Source of the DNA: Capronia americana
Taxonomy: Eukaryota; Ascomycota; Eurotiomycetes; Chaetothyriales; Herpotrichiellaceae
NCBI GenBank assembly: GCA_016110215.1
Contig: JADWQD010000018.1
Location: forward strand, 558,001-622,000
Reading direction: 5' to 3'
DNA: 64,000 nucleotides
Shown: positions 1-10,580 of the stretch, piece after piece
Layout of the letters: each line of letters begins with the position of its first letter
Numbering within the stretch: position 1 is the first letter of the stretch
The notes under the pieces: generated by a model
The model's input: only the letters and a program-made list of their open reading frames with translations
Databases searched by the model: none
What the model was told of the DNA's origin: nothing
Translations under genes and position numbers: made by a program

Positions 1-1004
1 CAGAGCCGGTCGGATGGTGGCACTTCTCCCACTCATACGTGCGCGGAAACTGGCGACGACTGACCCATGAGGGTGTTGGCTCCTTGCTCACCAAATCCGG
101 ACACGATATTGATTTCATTCTATGGCTACTCTGCTCACCTAGCGCTCTGACTGGCGAGACGCCTCATCTGCCATCCACCATTTCAAGCAACGGGGCTATC
201 ACGCATTTCCGTCGGGCAAGGAAGCCGAAAGCCGCGGGAGCTGCAACGAACTGCCTCTCTTGCCCTGCCGAGCCGGACTGCATATATTCGGCCAAGAAAA
301 TCTACCGCGACAAATGGCTTCGCGCGGAGAAGGATACTGGCTGGCCGCTCAAGATCGTGGTCCCGGAGATTGAAGACATTGTCTCGGCCAGAGGTTGGGA
401 TGCGGGCGAAGAGCGCTTAATGCAGAGGCTGGGTGAAGACTACGACAAAGACACTACCCCGGATGATGTTATCGCAAGCAGAAGTTGGTACGGCCGCTGT
501 GTGTACGAGTCAGACAACAATGTTGTTGATGACCAGATTGTGGCAATGGACTGGGAGGAAGACCCTCTACCTGGCCAGGAACTTGGTCGCGGGCCAAAGA
601 GGGCGCTGTTCCACATGACTTATCCAACACAATCGCAATGTGAGCGTCGTGGAAGAATATATGGCACATTAGGAGAAATCACCTACGACTCTCACGTCAT
701 CACCGTCCACACATTTGCCGATGGCAAGACCACAGTCCATGATATCCCCAAGCAGGCTCCCGAAGTGGAGAAGAGCCATGGTGGTGGCGACTGGGGACTC
801 GCTGGTGCCTTTGTCCAAGCTGTTCAGAACGTCGATGCGGGAACAATGAATGTCGCGCAGGCACAAAGAGACTTAGTGGGGTGTGACCTGGAAGAGATCA
901 TCCTGAGTCATGCTGTTGTGTTTGCAGCCGAAGAGGCCAGGAGAGAGAAGAAGGTTGTCAACTGGGCGGAATGGTGGAAGAGAAACGGAACACTGGTCAG
1001 CTGA
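1..1004 (+). CDS. Gfo/Idh/MocA-type NAD(P)-binding oxidoreductase, 3' part
   Basis: This is the C-terminal part of a fungal 'NAD-binding Rossmann fold oxidoreductase' of the Gfo/Idh/MocA superfamily; the nucleotide-binding N-terminus lies left of the window. The frame is open from base 3 and begins EPVGWWHFSHSYVRGNWR, a signature I recognise from this fungal family. A Lys in LLTKSGHDIDF follows, matching the family's HD-I-D catalytic segment. Next comes NCLSCPAEPDC with a CxxC pair, then ERRGRIYGTLGEI, the beta-sheet substrate domain. The protein ends WAEWWKRNGTLVS. Members are predicted to oxidise or reduce sugar-like or dihydrodiol substrates with NAD(P); the substrate here cannot be told. 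The internal GTG at 39 is not a start, because homology continues upstream of it. Family placement is confident, function is not. Confidence 0.85.
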   Translation, partial: EPVGWWHFSHSYVRGNWRRLTHEGVGSLLTKSGHDIDFILWLLCSPSALTGETPHLPSTISSNGAITHFRRARKPKAAGAATNCLSCPAEPDCIYSAKKIYRDKWLRAEKDTGWPLKIVVPEIEDIVSARGWDAGEERLMQRLGEDYDKDTTPDDVIASRSWYGRCVYESDNNVVDDQIVAMDWEEDPLPGQELGRGPKRALFHMTYPTQSQCERRGRIYGTLGEITYDSHVITVHTFADGKTTVHDIPKQAPEVEKSHGGGDWGLAGAFVQAVQNVDAGTMNVAQAQRDLVGCDLEEIILSHAVVFAAEEARREKKVVNWAEWWKRNGTLVS

Positions 1005-1473
1005 AAGCTGCCCGAAACGAAGGTACCCTCGGCCACGGGCCCAGTCGTGGCCCAAAGGACAAGCAATGGTCGGTAGAAACGGCCAGCACGGACAATAGTG
1101 AGCTTTCGGGGACATGGAGGAACACGAGCGACGGCCGGAAGAGACGGCAAGCATTCGCAGGCAAGGACAACGGCGAGCCTTGAAAACGGTGGAGCGCCAG
1201 GTCCTCCTGCTGGTCCGGGCGGGCGTATACGAAAACAATGCGTCAAGGATGTTGCTTGGAGCATGCGCCGGACATTCCAGCAAGACCTGCATTTCCTATT
1301 TGAGACGTGTCTACAATGGAACTCTGCGAACATCAATGCTCCTTTGTCCCAGCCTGCGCCAGCTTGAATACGAGCTTCGCCTGCTCCCATGGCTGCTGTT
1401 CTGCTCCTGAGACCTGCACTGCATCGCCTCAGTCTCAGTCTTGTCGCCCCGTGCAGCTCTGTGTTGAGGCACC
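1005..1473. other. intergenic, no gene seen
   Basis: GC-rich stretch between two same-strand genes. It must hold the end of one transcript and the promoter of the next. Its open frames overlap in several registers and resemble no family. Confidence 0.5.
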
Positions 1474-2516
1474 ATGGCTACGAGACCAGTAATGAGAGCC
1501 CTCCTACTGCTCACTGCCCTCCAGGGTATATTTGCCCGCGACCTATTTACCAAAACGGTATCCATCAACGGCATGTTGCCCCACCCTGAACTTACCAAGG
1601 AGCCATTCGGGAGCTAACATGTCCTACAGACACACTGGTCCTGGCACAGACGCAGTATGCATCGCCGGCTACCCCCACGGTGCCAATCCCTGGCGTTTCA
1701 TCCCCATGGCTCACGACGACGAAGCCCAGCGCGACCTTTGGAACAATCAACGTCGATACCCATCCGGCCGCACACGCCTCGACGAGCGAATCGACCACCT
1801 TCTCTGAGGGTGCCAAGATCGCCCACATCGTGCTCGGTGCCATTGCGTTCCTCTTCGTCTTCCCACTCGGCGGCATCATCATCAAAGTCTGGCCACATCG
1901 CCACATCGTCTGGGTCCATGCTGCGATCCAAGCCTTCGGATTGGCACTGTACATCGCGTGCGTCGGTCTGGGCTTCTGGATGGGCTCGCAGCTCCACACG
2001 CTGGACCGATACCACGCTTTGGTAGGCTACATTGTGCTCGCGATGCTGGTCATCCAACCGCTGCTGAAACTGCACTGGTTCCACGCTGCAGTGCCCCGCG
2101 TCGCGGCGTTCATGCACATCCACCTCTGGATGGGTCGCGTCAGCCTCATGCTCGGTATTATCGACGGGGGTCTGGGGTTCCGACTGTCCGGTTCACTGCC
2201 AGGCCGGCATCCGAGCGAAGGGTGGAAGATCGCCTACGGCATCGTCGGCGGTATCGTCTGGTGCGTCTACGTCGCCGTATGTATCGTGTGGGTGGAGTTG
2301 AAAAATGTGCCGCGCGCGGCGCCCCCTTCGCCCGGTGCTCCGCCGGAGGAGGTTGTCGCGATGACGCTGGCGGACCAGGACGCGAGGGATATCAAGAGCG
2401 AGACACAGAAAAAGGGGGTCACCGTCGTGACTGCTTCGGCTGTGGATTCGGATGTCGAGAGCGCGACGACCTTGCCTGTTACGCCGAGACGGCCTTCCCG
2501 TGCTGCAGCGGTGTGA
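1474..2516 (+). CDS. cytochrome b561-like membrane protein
   Basis: Two exons (1474-1525, 1630-2516). The 104-nt intron has the donor GTATAT and ends in a CTAAC branch followed by CTACAG. Exon 1 supplies a signal peptide (MATRPVMRALLLLTALQ) that the longest open frame misses, and the phase-1 join gives a mature start near QTQYASPA. The body has five or so membrane helices. Histidines sit at helix ends in WVHAAIQAFGL, DRYHALVGYIVL and MHIHLWMGRVSLMLG, the spacing expected for the two b hemes of the CYB561/ferric-reductase-type domain. No DOMON domain precedes it, unlike many fungal relatives. The C-terminus is a cytosolic, charged tail rich in S/T and P. Role inferred: transmembrane electron transfer, possibly ascorbate- or iron-linked. 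The signal-peptide exon is less certain than the helices. Confidence 0.75.
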
Positions 2517-3325
2517 TGTACAGTACATAGGTCGGTCCTGTCTACCTCGTAATAAGATAGTTTTGGTAATGTCGGCGGTGGATAGAAATATCAGTCCATA
2601 TCCTTACACCAGGGAAGTAGAAGATAGGAGTTGAGCTCAATTTCAAGTTCAAGTTCAATATGAAGTGGAGGTCAAGTTGAAGTTGAATCGAAGCTGAGAT
2701 TCGAATCGATTGTCCAATGCACGTCATACGTAGGTACTTTCCTGGTAACTTCTTCGGCTGGTGGCGTGAGAGAATTCCTAGATCATACCTCGTGTATACC
2801 TACCGTTAGGTAGGAATATAGTACAGTGAATAGCGTACATACGGTGTATGATTACGGTGCCTAGGGACTTATATATACGGTATCCTATCCCTATCCCTGG
2901 TGGGATCATTACATCTATAACATTCTATACTTCAGGTACTTAGGTATACTCTGTATTTATACTTATACCTATACGCATCCTCTATTCATACTCTCTCCAT
3001 CACATCACATCACATATCATCTATTACATATGATGGGGGAAGTACTATGGAGGTATTCCATCTACCTCTCCGTCTCGCGCTATCACGGTACTATATCCAT
3101 GCCACTTGTACCAGCACAGGGCAGGATGAGTCAAGACGGTCGGAGGATACAGTGGTTCGCACGACTTGATTGACTGTCCGTATCCCGGGGAGGTCATAAA
3201 ACATGCTCGGACGGCCTTCAGTGCTTTGATTACGTTCATTCACGCTCATCGCTGATCCACTCATTGAGTTATTATGCCATACTATGCGACAATACCCTCA
3301 CCTCAATACGACTGATTGACGCTCC
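2517..3325. other. intergenic between convergent genes
   Basis: AT-rich stretch with a direct-repeat patch of AAGTTCAA/AAGTTGAA words (about 2636-2692), many short TAGGTA/TACCTA words (2735-2960) and a CACAT run near 3000. No coding frame is convincing. Confidence 0.5.
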
Positions 3326-5322
3326 CTACAATCCACCAGGTACGCTATTATACACCCCCGTTGCAGGCAAGCCCACCAAGCGCTCGCTCGCTTGTGTGGG
3401 CCTGAACTTGTCGTAATGCCCGGCCTTCTCGATCCCGTCGGCACGCTCCTCTACTTCGCTGAATTCGAACTTCTTCTTTGTCAAGCCATCGTACACGGCC
3501 CGCGCGTACGATGGTGCGATCTTATACAGCTGGGCCAGGTATTTGGCTTGGATGACCGGCTCGCTCACGTGGCTCAGCATGACGGCCGTGTTGTCGTGCA
3601 GATGCGCCCGCTGCGTCTCTGTCATGACATTCTCGTACAGATCGCGCGGTTGATCGTATTCAGTGAGTGGACGGCCCTCGTGGTAGAAGTGAGACTTGCG
3701 CGACACGATGTTATCCCCCACCTTGTACGGCGCCTCGGCGGTGTCGGGCCGGAACTTGTCCACGAAGCTGTTGGGCGCGTACTGCGGGTTTTTGGCGTGG
3801 TTGGCATCTACGCGCAAGGGGCCGTTGAAGTTGAGCGAGGCGTACGATCCGGCCATGAAGGGACAGTTTGCTGTGTGGAGACGCGTGGGTCAGCTTGTCG
3901 TGTTGTGTGGTCTGCTACGAAGGAGGGTAAGTTGGATCAAGTGCCACGTAACTTACTGGGGACTTGGTGCAGGTTCACGCCAATGCGGTGGTACTGGGCG
4001 TCGCGGTAGAAGAACATGCGGAACTGCAATAATGGATCAGGAGTGTCTTCGATGCCAGGGACCATGCTGCCGGGGGAGAAGGCCGCTTGCTCGACATCTC
4101 GGTGGTCTGGGACATTCATCAGCGATGGTCTTTGTTTACTCGCATGCCAGGGCATGCACGTGTGGACTTACAATTTTCCGGGTTTCTGGTAAGATGAAGC
4201 TTTCCGAACTCGTGGAGGAGAAACAGCTTTTTGGGCCACACCTTGGTCACGTCGAATGGATCGAAACCCAGCTTCTGGGGGTCGGCCTCTTCTGGCTTCA
4301 TGATCTGGACGTGGGCGGTGTAAGAAACTGGTTCGCCGTTCTCGATGGCTTGCCAAAGTTCTTCCTTACTGTAATCTGGGTTCTCTCCAGACAACTTGAC
4401 GGCTTCTTGCCGGGTGAATTGCTTTTGTCCTCCGTCCGCTAGGAAATGGTATTTGATGTATACGAACTCGCCGTTCTTGTTCACCCACTTGAAGGTATGG
4501 CAGCCGTACCCGTGATTGGCCCGCCAACCCTGCGGCGTTCCGTGGTCGGAGAAGAACATCATTCCGGCGTGGTTGCCCTCCGGTGTATTGGCGAGCAAGT
4601 CAAACGTGGCATTATAGTCCAGCAGGAAGTTGTCCGGTCGCCTGGCTTGGGAGCGGATGACGTCCGGACCTTGGATGGGATCACGGCAGAAGAAGACGGG
4701 GAAATTCAAGCCGACAATGTCATAGTTGCCCTCGCCCGTATAGAACTTGATAGCGAAGCCTCGTGGGTTGCGAGCCAGGTCGGGAAACTCTCGCCCCAAG
4801 GTGACGGTTGAGAACCGGACAAAGACAGGTGTCTGAATGCCGGAGCCGCTCAGGAAGTTGGCCTTGGTCAGGTGCGACACATCCTTGGTAGTCTCGAAGT
4901 AGCCGAAAGCACCGCTACCGCCTGTGTGTGTGTGGTCAGTGGAGGCGATCGTAGCAAGCCCAGTGAATCTGCCTACAAGGATGGACCATTCGCTCGAGGA
5001 GCTTGGATCGATTGAAGTGCTGCTGCTTCTGGAAGAGGAAGGTGTCTGACGCGACTGGAATGCCTCCGACAGTCTTGCTGTGAGATGCATCCGGGAACGG
5101 GATACCCTCGTTGTTGGTGAAATAGGGGCTGTCATCGGCGCGTTTCCCTCCTTCGCTGACACCCGTCAATTTGGCCGCGACGACTGCCGGACCTTCGTTT
5201 GCATCTTGAAAGAGCGAGGATCGTTGGAGGGCTCTAGGGTCACCCCCCATCTTACCAATGGCCTTACCGACGGCCTGAACGGGGCGTGCTGCCATCTCGC
5301 CTGCTGTGACGTTGGAGGACAT
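3326..5322 (-). CDS. catalase (monofunctional heme catalase)
   Basis: Four exons on the minus strand: 5322-4977, 4921-4172, 4106-3957 and 3870-3326, with introns of 55, 65 and 86 nt. Phases add up to 596 residues. Catalase core: the distal histidine region LLERMVHPCGSGAFGYFE, built across intron 1; FVRFSTV; the distal Asn region YDIVGLNFPVFFCRDP; and the proximal Tyr of RMFFYRDAQYHRIG, built across intron 2, then VPTNCPF. It should dismutate hydrogen peroxide. The roughly 75-residue N-terminus before YFTNNEGIPFP is longer than in small-subunit catalases. No C-terminal flavodoxin-like domain is present, and the C-terminus (NSVPGGL) is not a PTS1 peroxisomal signal. Met at 5322 (MSSNVTAGEM) was chosen; an upstream in-frame Met at 5421 is probably leader. 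It is divergent to the hemerythrin gene. Confidence 0.93.
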
Positions 5323-6192
5323 TGGCAAAAGGCTCTCGCAACACTTCAGGAGAGATTCAGTGGGACGAAGAGAGCGAAAGAGCAAGGATATTGGGCGAGG
5401 ACAGGAAATAAGTGCAGGCAAGTGCTCGCTCTTCTAGCCGTGGCTCACCGCATGCAATTCTGAACGTCATTGCCGCGGAAGATATAGCATGTATCCGTCA
5501 CTCGGCGCAGAAGGTGCGCGATGCGAACTCGATTTCCTGGCGAATTACTCGTGCGGCAGTCGATTGCAATGGCAGAAGGCCGACATTCTGGGGAGGAGGC
5601 GGATATGGAGTCCGTTGCAGTCATGGCAAGTGTGAGGGTAGACTGCGCGTCGTTGGATGGAAGTTGCAGTTTTGGAAGCGAGATGAAGCTGTCATGGATT
5701 CACAACTCCGGCGTGCCAAGAGGAAACCGCCCTCGTCGCTCATCCTACTGTATCTGAGATGACACGGTCAGCCTCCAATGGAGGGTTCGCGATAGACATT
5801 ACGAGTAGTGCAGACGTTGCCTGCGAAATGCTGCTCGTCTCACTGCCTGCGCTTCGCCGTCAGTGTGACGTGTTGCGGTGCCTCACGCAGTCCACTTCCG
5901 CCTAGTCACGATTGCACGATGTCAGGAACCAGCATCAGGAAGGATTACAAAACATAGACTGCTATTGGCGGGATCTCAATCCTTCTCTTGCCGCCAAAGC
6001 ACATGCACGCATCCTCATCCAGCAGGGGTCGGTCTCTGAAAAGCTGGGGTAAGGACGCGGATATCGAATCCGCGAGCGACCAGTTCGAACCTGACGTCGC
6101 ACGCGGGCATTCATCTTCTATTTACTAGTAGCTGAGGTTCGAATTCCTCGCCTTTCACACTGCTACCACCTGATAATTTCTCTGTACTCACA
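5323..6192. promoter_or_regulatory. divergent intergenic region, catalase / hemerythrin gene
   Basis: 870 bp between two divergent starts, so it must hold both promoters. Short frames on the plus strand (5412-5762) resemble nothing known. No specific binding site could be assigned. Confidence 0.4.
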
Positions 6193-7004
6193 ATGGCCGC
6201 TACTCGACCGTTTTTCAGAGCATTTGCTGCCTCCCCCCGTTATCCTCGCCGACTGGATGTCAGAACCAGCATACTGCCGCTCTCCCAGATCCACTTCCAG
6301 AGCACTCTGAGCCAAGACACCGTCAACAAAGCCAACGCGGCGACCGCCAACATGTCGTCTGCCAACGCCGGGACTGTGTCCGCCGCGATCAAACACGACC
6401 ATGCAGAATTGAAGGAATACTACAACAACATTCTCAGTGCCACGGACACTGATTCGAAGATTCGTTGGCAGAACCAGTTCACCTGGGAGTTAGCTCGTCA
6501 CTCCGTCGGAGAGGAGCTTGTTGTCTATCCAGCCATGGAGGAACACCTGGGCGACGAGGGAAAGCAATTGGCCCAGAGAGATCGAGACGGCCACAACAAG
6601 GTATTTCCTCCAGTCTGTTTGACATTGCATATGACACACTGGTGCCCTTTGTGCGCAGGCTGAGGCTGAAGACTTCGCCATGGCAATAGGTCAAAGAATT
6701 GCTGTACAAATTCCAGGGTCTGGCTCCCACGGACAAGGAGTTCGAACCAACCATCAAGTCACTCTGGGACGTACTCGGCAAACACATCGAGGAGGAAGAG
6801 ACCGACGACCTTCCGAAGCTCGAGAAGGCGATCCCCGATGGCAACTCCTCTCAGATGGCGAAGAGTTTTGAGAGGACCAAGATGTTTGTGCCGACGCGCA
6901 GTCATCCTTCGGCTCCGAACAAACCTCCCTTCAAGACCGTCGCCGGACTCATGGCTGCACCATTAGACAAGCTGGGCGATATTTTCCGACGATTCCCAAA
7001 GTAA
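6193..7004 (+). CDS. hemerythrin HHE cation-binding domain protein
   Basis: Two exons, 6193-6600 and 6690-7004, with an 89-nt phase-0 intron (GTATTT...AATAG); 240 residues. The HHE four-helix bundle is visible: IKHDHAELKEYY (helix 1), TWELARHSVGEELVVYPAMEE (helix 2), RDRDGHNK at the splice join, and DVLGKHIEEEETDDLP (helix 4). These supply the His and Glu ligands expected for a diiron centre binding O2, NO or redox-active iron. The N-terminus (MAATRPFFRAFAASPRYPRR) is Arg/Ser-rich, lacks acids and ends in a typical presequence pattern, so mitochondrial import is likely. A later Met (MSSANAG) could give a cytosolic form. Sharing a divergent promoter with a catalase suggests a redox-stress role, which is an inference. 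Confidence 0.9.
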
Positions 7005-7706
7005 GGAAGCTGCGGCAAGCCTTGGACGTATCTTGCCGCAGCTGGCTGTTGTCGTATCACAGCAAAGTTATCACCTAGGGATTGATCGATAGGTGAGAGT
7101 TAGACGCGGTGAAGTTGTACGCACTAATTACCAAGATGCAAATAGGCCTCAATATTCTTTGGCATCAATTGTTCTCCATGCATGAACTGTTCTCGGTCGT
7201 TATGTTGTGACCTGCGGCTTCCCATATTTGACAGTCTTCAACACAAACCCCCGCATGTTCAAGACAACAAGTGCACGACATACTAAGATTGGTTAGATAA
7301 CAACGCTTTCAGAGCATGCTCTGGGGAGCTGCAACAGCACAGCTCCGCCTCTGCAATGAGCTCCCCCGGACTCCCCCGGACTTCCCCACCTCGCCAACCC
7401 TATCCTAATCCACCCGCTGTGTGAGCCATATGTCTCTCAATTAGGAAACTCGGTCCGCACTTTGTGGTGATCCTTAGTTCTGCTTCGCGTCTTGGTGGAT
7501 CGCTACGGAATATTCGCCCCTGGGCTGGTCGACCTTTGCGCTTCAGACTTCTATTCAAGGAGAGAACACGTCGCCCACTAGGACGTTGGGCCCACCCGCT
7601 ATTAGACGTTCAACAACAACAATGTTCTCTGCGAAAGTCTGGCGCTCTGCGTGTTCACTACTCATACAACCGGTTGTACAACAAGATGACATTGGAAGCA
7701 ATCATC
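7005..7706. other. intergenic, no gene seen
   Basis: Contains a short perfect duplication of ctcccccgga at 7362-7381. An open frame runs into the next gene from 7464, but it lacks family similarity before the ATG at 7707. Confidence 0.5.
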
Positions 7707-8852
7707 ATGAATACGGCGTCAGCGACAATCAATCAGTTTAGGCAGACGGAGACAGTGATACCCTTAGAAACGGGCAATATTTTAAATGGGGTGTGCAGGT
7801 TGACTGATAGCGGCTCAGAAGAGAACGTGAAGGCAAACGAAGCCTTCGATGTCCAGAGCGCTGCTTACTCGAACATTCCAACGTCCAAGCTGTTTTTATT
7901 AGGAGAGCGAACGATCATCGGTCAGTGAAGCCGAGGTTCCTGTTCCTTCTGACAGCCGGTCTTTCTGACAAACACAGTGACGGGAGGTGGTAGCGGCTTG
8001 GGCATTGCATTTACCACGACTCTGCTGGAGTCAGGAGCGGACGTTGCTTGTCTTGCGATCTCGCCACAGCCCAGCGATGAGTCGTGGAGTAATTAGGAGA
8101 CTGTATACCAATTCTGGGATCAAGACGCTTAACAACTCGCAGGTCACGCTGAACGCGTCGCGGCCCGAGACTCGAGACGACTGACCTACTACCAAGTCGA
8201 TGTCACGGATCAGAAAGCGCACGCCGAGGTCGTCGAAGCCATTCTTTCCACAGCGAGATACCCACTTCGCGGTGCGGTCTGCTGTGCTGGTATCACACAG
8301 GAGATCGCAGCCATCGATTATCCGCCGTGCGAGTTCCACAAGATTCTCAATGTCAACGCCATCGGCGTCTTCATAACCGCCCAACTGTCCGCTCGCGCCT
8401 TCCTCCGGCAGAAGGTCTCGGGCAGCATCGTGCTGATCTCCAGCATGAGTGGAAGTATCGCAAATAGAGTGAGCTTGTCTTCCACCTTTGCAGAGGGAGG
8501 GATGTGTATAATCTAACATTAACGTGTCCAGGGCCTGTCTTGCGTTGCTTACAACTCGTCGAAGTCGGCGGTGCACCAGATGTGTCGGTCGCTGGCTGCT
8601 GAATGGAGCAGTATTCCCGACTCTCCTATCCGTGTCAACTCCCTTAGTCCGGGCTATGTAAGGACAAAGATGACCGAGGAGCTTCTAAAAAATAATCCCG
8701 GATCGGGGGCGCTGTGGTTGGACGGCTGCCCGATGAAGAGGCTAGGCGAGCCCGAGGAGTTTCGCGCTCCCTTGATTTTCCTTCTCAGCGACGGCAGCAG
8801 TTTCATGACAGGAGCGGATCTGAGAGTCGACGGGGGATATTGCGCTTGGTGA
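7707..8852 (+). CDS. short-chain dehydrogenase/reductase, polyol/sorbose reductase-like
   Basis: Four exons (7707-7920, 7978-8088, 8143-8468, 8532-8852) joined in phase 1, 1 and 0; introns of 57, 54 and 63 nt; 323 residues. The classical SDR core is complete. The NAD(P) loop TGGGSGLG is assembled over intron 1. NVNAIGVF is the NNAG-like strand. The catalytic Ser is in VLISSMSGSI, and the YxxxK pair is YNSSKSAVH just after intron 3. The substrate-side PGYVRTKM and the C-terminal GADLRVDGGYCAW are also present. The N-terminal extension of about 75 residues before the Rossmann fold, with NQFRQTETV near its start, matches what I know of fungal D-arabinitol dehydrogenase or sorbose-reductase-like enzymes. 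Upstream of a cupin, a ruined sugar transporter and a regulator, it fits a polyol or sugar pathway. The exact substrate is inferred only. Confidence 0.9.
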
Positions 8853-9205
8853 GTATTAGTGGAAGTTCGATATTCGCCACGATAAGAGGATTGTGCCGTG
8901 GCGCAAAGCTGTAGAACGAGTTTACCATAGTTGCTTCCATCTTCCGCTTTTCGAAGCTGATGTATTCGTTTACAAGGACCTGCTATGAGCTTCTCTGGAG
9001 AGAAACTCGCTAAGTCTACACAGTGATTGTACTTAAACATCATGTGTCGAGCATGAGCAGGGCAGTCATAGCCACCATCCGCCGCAAGTCTGGTACAAAC
9101 ATGTCCACCGGGGCCGTAAGAGGAGCAAAAGCGATCACAGAAGGATATCAAAGACGAGGGCGGATTAAACGGCCATATCTTAGGCCGAGGAGCCTTTTCT
9201 CTGAT
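8853..9205. other. intergenic between convergent genes
   Basis: Holds the 3' regions of the dehydrogenase and the cupin gene. Nothing else was recognised. Confidence 0.5.
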
Positions 9206-9838
9206 CTAATACCACAAGTCATGGTTCACAGGCACAGCGTTTTCCTCACAGTGCTCAAGATACATCCTCCAAAAACTGAACAGGTCCATGATCTCGCGCA
9301 ATGAGTTGTCCGGCTCAAAGAACTCAATCGACCCCCCGACGGTGAACAGAACCTCCGTGTTGGCCTTCATGTACAGAGTGTGGATCGTCCCTGGATTCTC
9401 GACGATATAGTCGCCCTCCTTGGCCACCCACTGATACCTGCTGCGAGTCAGCACGCTTGGAGAGCCAAGACCGTGAGAAAAAGAGAAAAAAAAAAGAATA
9501 CGGACATACTCTTTGTAACCCCAGGCACCCTTGACGGTGTATCCCGTGACCGGCCCTCGGTGGCGGTGCTTGCCCAGGTCGGAATCGATCGAACATTTCA
9601 GGGCAATGACATAGGTTCCCGTTTTGGCCTCGAACCGGATCGGCTTCACGTAGATGTTGCCCTGCCAGTGGTACCAGAGGGTGTCGTGGGTCGACAAATA
9701 GTGATCGGGGACGCCATGCTTGTCGGCCAAGGCCAGCTCGGTCTGTTCATTCTGCACGACTCTATTGCTGATGGTGAGGTTCTTGCCGAGCTCGGAAAGC
9801 GGTGTCTTTTCTGTCTGGACCTGGACTGCCGTGGCCAT
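9206..9838 (-). CDS. cupin dioxygenase-like protein (2,4'-dihydroxyacetophenone dioxygenase-like)
   Basis: Two exons, 9838-9510 and 9437-9206. The 72-nt intron (GTATGT...GCAGCAG) is a multiple of three without a stop, so an unspliced reading also looks open, but homology breaks over it. The spliced product has 186 residues. Cupin motif 1 is seen as DLGKHRHRGPVTGYTVKGAW (metal-binding His-x-His) and motif 2 as NPGTIHTLYM. The overall pattern (HDTLWYHWQGNIYVKPIRFE) resembles fungal proteins annotated as 2,4'-dihydroxyacetophenone dioxygenase. The reaction there is oxygen-dependent C-C cleavage by a ferrous cupin; whether this protein does it is unknown. Translation may start at 9838 or at the in-frame Met at 9904. 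Confidence 0.85.
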   Translation of the reverse strand: MATAVQVQTEKTPLSELGKNLTISNRVVQNEQTELALADKHGVPDHYLSTHDTLWYHWQGNIYVKPIRFEAKTGTYVIALKCSIDSDLGKHRHRGPVTGYTVKGAWGYKEYVRILFFFSFSHGLGSPSVLTRSRYQWVAKEGDYIVENPGTIHTLYMKANTEVLFTVGGSIEFFEPDNSLREIMDLFSFWRMYLEHCEENAVPVNHDLWY

Positions 9839-10580
9839 GTTGATATCGTCGGTTTTCCCTTTTACAGCGTCGGTAGGAGATTCGGGATGGTCTGTTAATA
9901 TCACAGCTCGCGAATGTCGCTGGTATAGTACTCCCTAACCATAATGCCTCGCATACTTGGTATATATGCTCACAACCCCGGCCCTAATCCTCATCAGGAA
10001 GAGCGGTCCGACCCAGGGGCCTCCTGGAAGTCAACAGTCAACGTGGCGTATGTCTTCTTTCGCAACCTTGGTGGCCACCCAGCAATGGCAGACGTCTAGC
10101 CTCAGACTATCCCTTCCGGACAAGGTACCGGCGCAAAAAAGAGCGGAGCTCCAAATATTTGTTGAGGTGTTCAAGACGGCAGAGGCCCACCCCACCGACT
10201 TAGGACCTACCCAATTCGGATATTTTCAGCGCCTGTGGATTCACTTGGTCTGGGGAACTCTCGCTTTAGGAAACTCTTACCCCAGAGTCCAAAGATATGC
10301 TAGTTGCACTGTGCGGGGCGTAGGTTACCTGTCACTCTTGCCATTGCTGTCGCATTCGACAGCAGCCCTCAGGTGCTGGCTAAATACTGATAATAGTAAG
10401 TATAAGATACTTAGGTCAACGAAGCCATGCCATCAATCCCAACTTTGGAACAAAATGGTTTAGGCAGGGTAGGCCAAGACCTCTCTTTTTCGTTTGGAGA
10501 TTATCTATCACTCAGTCTTGCTGAAGATTGAAAAACCTTTGCCCGAGGCGCTCTGGTTACTATCCTACGGGATCGTCAAC
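9839..10580. promoter_or_regulatory. divergent intergenic region upstream of transporter relic
   Basis: Would contain promoters for the cupin gene (minus) and the former transporter gene (plus). The frame at 9957-10463 has no recognisable features. Confidence 0.35.

Noticed and set aside
4446..4811. Plus-strand open frame opposite the catalase gene
   Set aside because: Antisense shadow of a conserved coding exon. Such frames are common opposite GC-rich genes and show no domain.
6060..6150. tRNA-like words (AGTTCGAACCT, GGTTCGAATTCC)
   Set aside because: No D-arm sequence, anticodon stem or 7-bp acceptor stem can be built around them; they look like chance T-loop matches.
9206..9904. Intronless 232-residue reading of the cupin gene
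   Set aside because: The 72-nt insert is Phe/Ser-rich, has perfect GTATGT and GCAG borders, and interrupts a conserved strand, so it is an in-frame intron.
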